Assembly (NCBI GenBank): GCA_022428035.1
Contig: JAKMDG010000505.1
Location: 1 to 8,589 of the forward strand
Direction of reading: 5' to 3'
DNA from: Longimicrobiales bacterium
GTDB lineage: Bacteria; Gemmatimonadota; Gemmatimonadetes; Longimicrobiales; Gaopeijiaceae
Length of the DNA: 8,589 nt
Shown: piece by piece, positions 5,434 to 8,589 of the stretch
How the letters are laid out: the number at the start of each line of letters is the position of its first letter
How positions within the stretch are numbered: the stretch's first letter is position 1
Program-made: the position numbers and the translations under genes
The notes under the pieces: model-generated
What the model was told of the DNA's origin: nothing
The model's input: the letters and a program-made list of their open reading frames with translations, nothing else
Database searches by the model: none

Positions 5434-6440
5434 CAGTCATTCTCCGGCATGTCAGCGAGACGGCCCAGGAGCCAGCGCCCGGTGCGCTCGAGCGCGTCTG
5501 CGTGTTGATGAGGTGGATTCCACCCAAGCTGGGCATGCGCCCGGCCAGATGAATAGGGGTTTTCTCCGAGGGCCAGCCGCGCCACCCGGTCTAACGGCAG
5601 ATGTTGCGCTCCGGGAGTACTGACGCCCAGACGACTGAGTATGCGAGCACCGCCCTGCACCATGCCACCCGGTACACGCAGGAACCGCGGACGCAGACCC
5701 ATGCCCGACGCCTGCAGTTGGAACAGGGCCCGCTGAGTGAGTGGATGATCCATTCCGAGATCGTACGTGCCACCTCCGTGGGGAATCTCCAGCGCCAGGC
5801 GAATCGCTACCGCTACGTTACCGGCGTACACCACGGGAAGCGTGTTATCAGCAGTCCCGAACAATGGCACCACGGGTAGCCGCAGGATATCCGCGAGCGC
5901 GGGAGCCATGAGTCGATCGCGCTCTCCGTACACAGCCGAGGGACGAACCACAGTCAGAGTAAGGTCAGTCTCGCGCTCGACACGTCGAGCCACGATCTCG
6001 GCCTCGCGTTTGGACCGCGCGTAAAAATCCCGGTCCGCAACGGTCGGACGCAGCGGCTGGTCTTCGTCGGGTTTCACGCTGTCGTTGCCGTACACGGCTA
6101 CCGAGGAAATGTGGACAGCTCGCTCAATACCCGCCGCGGCGGCCGCGGAGAGGACGCGATCTGTTCCCCCGACGTTCACGTCCGCGATCGCCTCCCAGCC
6201 GCCACCTGAATACACAAGCGCCGCGCCATGAACGACGTGGCTGCAGCCCCGAATCAAGGTGGCGAGCTGGTCTGCCGAGTCGGTGACATCGCCCAGTACG
6301 GTCTGGGCACCGACGCCCTTGAGATACGAAGCGTCGGACGATGACCGCACCAGCGCGACGACCTCATGGCCCTCGGTCAGTAAGTGATGAGCGAGGTGCG
6401 AACCAATCAGACCGGTACCGCCAGTCAGGAATACGCGCAT
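5433..6440 (-). CDS. NAD(P)-dependent epimerase/dehydratase (extended SDR family)
   Basis: This 335-residue protein has an extended short-chain dehydrogenase fold. The N-terminus is the dinucleotide-binding strand with TGGTGLIGSH (6-15, GxxGxxG pattern). HVVHGAAL (68-75) follows, then ISSVAVYG (111-118, catalytic Ser), and the Tyr140-Lys144 pair in FYARSKREAE. RPSAVYGERD (166-175) is typical of the substrate-side loop. These features predict oxidoreduction or epimerisation of a sugar nucleotide, sterol-like or other hydroxyl substrate with bound NAD(P), but the substrate cannot be read from the sequence. The ATG at 6440 opens directly with the nucleotide-binding strand, so the start is secure although its ribosome binding site is weak. 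The gene follows the zinc-ribbon gene by 40 bases and overlaps the LOG gene by one base. The C-terminal part is variable in this family and gives no further clue. Confidence 0.88.
   Translation of the reverse strand: MRVFLTGGTGLIGSHLAHHLLTEGHEVVALVRSSSDASYLKGVGAQTVLGDVTDSADQLATLIRGCSHVVHGAALVYSGGGWEAIADVNVGGTDRVLSAAAAAGIERAVHISSVAVYGNDSVKPDEDQPLRPTVADRDFYARSKREAEIVARRVERETDLTLTVVRPSAVYGERDRLMAPALADILRLPVVPLFGTADNTLPVVYAGNVAVAIRLALEIPHGGGTYDLGMDHPLTQRALFQLQASGMGLRPRFLRVPGGMVQGGARILSRLGVSTPGAQHLPLDRVARLALGENPYSSGRAHAQLGWNPPHQHADALERTGRWLLGRLADMPEND
5442..5445 (-). promoter_or_regulatory. Ribosome binding site of the LOG-family gene
   Basis: The minus strand reads GGAG eight bases before the ATG at 5433, within the end of the epimerase gene. 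This supports the chosen start of the LOG gene. Confidence 0.6.
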
Positions 6441-6480
6441 ACGCCCAGATTCAGAGCCCGGTGGGTGGAGTCGCCTCGAA

Positions 6481-7386
6481 CTATCGCCCAGCGAGGAAAC
6501 GCTCGGCGTCCTGCTTCAGGACCTCGACAATCAGAGAATGTTGATCGTACTCCGAAAGCGCACGCTGGACCTCGGCATCGTAGATATTCGACAGATGTCG
6601 ATAGTGCACCTCTGCTTCCTCCAGTTCACCGAGCTCGACCGCAGCCTCCGCAGCGGCCGCCAGACCCAGGAGATGGTTCGGATCCTGCGCGAGGATCTCC
6701 AACGCATTGTCGAGCGCGGCCTCGAGATTCATGGCCGTCCGGTTGAGCATCGACAGGTGGAATGTGGCGTCCAGTGAGAGCGGTCGAGCGCGCTGATAGG
6801 CCGCGATGGCCATAGGCAGGAACGCCTGAGCCTGGGCGCTATCCCCCTCGCTCGTCGACTGCATCACGCGGTTGAAGAGTCGGTCCGCCGCCTCAATAGG
6901 CGACATGTTGGAGATGTCGGGCGGAGCGCCTCCACTGGTGGATGCACCTCCAAGGGGTGCTTGCACGGGTCCGCTCGTAGAAGGCACGAGGGCCGGGCCC
7001 GGTCGGACCATCGTGGTCCCGAGGTACAGAATCAGAGCCAGCATCGAGGCGCCTGCGATCCACCAGGGTAGGTTTTGTCCGCTGACGACTTCCCGCACCG
7101 CCTCGCGCCGTTCGAAGCCTCGCCCGCTCGCGTGCGCCTGAGCACCCGTCTCCCTGCCTAGATCGACGGTAGTGCCAGCATCTTCCGTCGGAGACGGACC
7201 GAGACGGACCGCACCCGGAGCGAGTTGAGCGCCACAATGCCCACAGAATTTCGAGCCGGCTGGAATCTGCTCCCCGCACTGATTGCAGAAGCGGCCCCCC
7301 AAATCCGTGCCACAGTTCTGGCAGAAGTTGCCGGTGGCAGCCTCGCCACACTCAGGGCATGCAGGTGTGCTTTGGGGCATGGTCAT
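6481..7386 (-). CDS. Double zinc-ribbon membrane protein with helical-repeat C-terminal domain, function unknown
   Basis: This is a 301-residue protein of unrecognised function. The first 51 residues hold four CxxC pairs: Cys10/13 with Cys22/25 and Cys34/37 with Cys48/51. This is the pattern of two tandem rubredoxin-like zinc ribbons (CPECG, FCQNCG, FCNQCG, FCGHCG). A polar linker follows (about 55-104), then one hydrophobic segment (about 106-127, LPWWIAGASMLALILYLG), a Gly/Ser/Pro stretch (128-160), and an Ala/Leu/Glu-rich helical region (about 163-296) that looks like tetratricopeptide-type repeats (ALDNALEILAQDPNHLLGLA). Arginines before the hydrophobic segment suggest the ribbons are cytoplasmic and the repeats extracytoplasmic. 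The ATG at 7386 overlaps the preceding stop (TAATG). An ATG six bases later is equally possible. Neither has a good Shine-Dalgarno sequence, which suggests coupling to the peptidase gene. Confidence 0.8.
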   Translation of the reverse strand: MTMPQSTPACPECGEAATGNFCQNCGTDLGGRFCNQCGEQIPAGSKFCGHCGAQLAPGAVRLGPSPTEDAGTTVDLGRETGAQAHASGRGFERREAVREVVSGQNLPWWIAGASMLALILYLGTTMVRPGPALVPSTSGPVQAPLGGASTSGGAPPDISNMSPIEAADRLFNRVMQSTSEGDSAQAQAFLPMAIAAYQRARPLSLDATFHLSMLNRTAMNLEAALDNALEILAQDPNHLLGLAAAAEAAVELGELEEAEVHYRHLSNIYDAEVQRALSEYDQHSLIVEVLKQDAERFLAGR

Positions 7387-8589
7387 TACCGGATCGCGTT
7401 GAATAGCAGGGGCCACGTCGCCATCGTCTGCGCGCGGTAGTTGGGTTGGAAGCCGAACAGCACCACTGAACCCTGCCCGATGTCGGCTTCGAGAATGGCG
7501 GGCTGTCCGGCGATATGCTCGCCTCCCAGGACCCAGCCGGACAGGAGCGGATCGCCGTAGCCGTAGCGAGCAGCGACCCGGACGCGGGGGTCATCGACTT
7601 CGAACGCCATGCTCGAACGCCAGTACCAGGAGGCGATCTCGCTGCGCATCCCCTCGTTGATTTCCGAGGCCGACTCCAGTTCCAGCCTGAGAATTGACCC
7701 CGGGATGTAGAAGTCGGTGTTGGCCAGGCGATCCGTAAGATCCGAAACGCCGAGGTCGAAGACGTCGCGCACGTAGTCCACAGCGGCTTCGATGGCGATT
7801 ACACGACCGCCACCCTCGACAAACGCCTGAACGGCTGCGCCACCGACATCTCCAAGGCCACCAGCGTATTGGGGAGGTATGCTGCCTTCTGGATGCCCCT
7901 GCTCGATCGAGCGAGCACTCTGTGCCTGGAAGATCAGGACGTCGTAATCACCAAGCGCTCCGCTCTGCACGTCTGCATCATGAAGCGTGTCGTATGGCAT
8001 CTCGTGCTGATCGAAAACCCACCGCTGCCACCCTTCCGGCATCGGCTCCTGCCACGACTTGTACAGCGCGACGCGTGGGGCATCGGACGCGGCGAGACGG
8101 TCAGGTAAACGAAAGTCGAAGTCGGGGATCTCGATCGGGTCACCAAGCGTTACATCGAGGCGACCGTCGACGGCGACCGCGTCGAAGTCCAGGAGGTACC
8201 CCAGCGTGTGCGCCGTTACGTCATAGGGTCGCTGCGGTGGACCACCCGGGTATTCACGAAGGTCAGGGTACTCCTGAATTTCCAGCATCGTATTCGCAAA
8301 GCTGGCGTAGGGCTGATTCATGGGAATCACCCAGCTACCGGCCGGAAACGTCACCGCATCGACGGTGAACGCGGCTTGGGCCTCATGGACTTCAACGTCA
8401 GCCATCGTCAGCGCCCGCAGTGCGTAGGTGATCCCGGGATCGTTGTCCTGCTCAGCGGGAATCACCCACGCGTCCGGCCACGACGCCCACTGCTCAACGG
8501 CGCGCTGGTTCACACCATGGAAGTTTTCGAGCCAGTATCTCCGGTTACGCGCGGCATTCGTCAGGAGTGCCATGGCCCCTGCCTTCTGG
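7386..8589 (-). CDS. M14-family zinc carboxypeptidase-like protein, C-terminal part (5' end outside window)
   Basis: The frame is open to the right edge, so this is the last 400 residues of a larger protein. The visible part matches, from memory, the C-terminal region of large M14 peptidases of environmental bacteria: DAWVIPAEQ, a VEVHEAQAAF segment, FPAGSWVIPMNQPYA (about 81-95), and PYDVTAHTL (about 121-129). A Rossmann or glutamine-amidotransferase-like domain follows (about 171-285: PRVALYKSW, DYDVLIFQ, FVEGGGRVIAIE), then a beta-rich end (GQGSVVLFGFQPNYRAQT). The Zn-binding HxxE and catalytic Glu of M14 would lie upstream and cannot be checked. The visible part has no cysteine and many acidic residues, which fits a secreted or periplasmic protein and excludes a cysteine nucleophile in the amidotransferase-like domain. 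The stop overlaps the next gene's start. Confidence 0.75.
   Translation of the reverse strand, partial: QKAGAMALLTNAARNRRYWLENFHGVNQRAVEQWASWPDAWVIPAEQDNDPGITYALRALTMADVEVHEAQAAFTVDAVTFPAGSWVIPMNQPYASFANTMLEIQEYPDLREYPGGPPQRPYDVTAHTLGYLLDFDAVAVDGRLDVTLGDPIEIPDFDFRLPDRLAASDAPRVALYKSWQEPMPEGWQRWVFDQHEMPYDTLHDADVQSGALGDYDVLIFQAQSARSIEQGHPEGSIPPQYAGGLGDVGGAAVQAFVEGGGRVIAIEAAVDYVRDVFDLGVSDLTDRLANTDFYIPGSILRLELESASEINEGMRSEIASWYWRSSMAFEVDDPRVRVAARYGYGDPLLSGWVLGGEHIAGQPAILEADIGQGSVVLFGFQPNYRAQTMATWPLLFNAIR

Noticed and set aside
1..8589. CRISPR arrays, tRNA or rRNA genes, insertion sequences, attachment sites, defence or toxin-antitoxin modules
   Set aside because: Read through for repeated spacered units, tRNA-like arms, terminal inverted repeats and transposase or nuclease motifs; none seen. 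Almost all of the window is accounted for by the listed genes.

Overview
The window is a dense bacterial gene block of moderately high G+C. Eight genes run on the minus strand, and the last 28 codons of a ninth gene enter from the left on the plus strand. There are no introns, RNA genes, mobile elements or CRISPR arrays that I can see. No non-coding stretch exceeds about 80 bases. The taxon cannot be fixed from the sequence. The M14-peptidase C-terminus (no cysteine, acidic, with a Rossmann-like domain) resembles proteins I associate with Gemmatimonadota and related environmental lineages. That is a tentative inference.

Layout in direction of transcription (right to left): the C-terminal 400 residues of a large M14-family carboxypeptidase-like protein; a zinc-ribbon / single-membrane-span / helical-repeat protein of unknown function; an NAD(P)-dependent epimerase/SDR protein; a LOG-family (TIGR00730) nucleotide phosphoribohydrolase-like protein; lipoyl synthase (lipA); then pyruvate dehydrogenase E1 alpha (pdhA), E1 beta (pdhB) and the lipoyl-bearing E2 acetyltransferase (pdhC). 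The stop of pdhC and the stop of the plus-strand gene are separated by one base.

The core is the lipA-pdhA-pdhB-pdhC cluster. PdhA and PdhB form the thiamine-diphosphate E1 that decarboxylates pyruvate. PdhC carries one lipoyl domain and transfers the acetyl group to CoA. LipA inserts the sulfurs that make the lipoyl cofactor on PdhC. The junctions are 1 bp (lipA/pdhA), a TGATG overlap (pdhA/pdhB) and 2 bp (pdhB/pdhC), so this is very probably a translationally coupled operon. E3 (lipoamide dehydrogenase) and the octanoyltransferase lipB are not in the window. The upstream genes are also tightly spaced (TGATG, 40 bp, TAATG), with the only larger gap, about 80 bp, before lipA. That gap is the best place for a separate lipA-pdh promoter, but no clear promoter motif was found there.

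Most of the window is housekeeping metabolism. The items most worth a second look are the zinc-ribbon membrane protein, the long N- and C-terminal extensions on LipA, the GDA variant of the thiamine-diphosphate motif in PdhA, and a strong GC-rich inverted repeat at the convergent gene junction. I did not find convincing evidence of a new defence, mobile or biosynthetic system.
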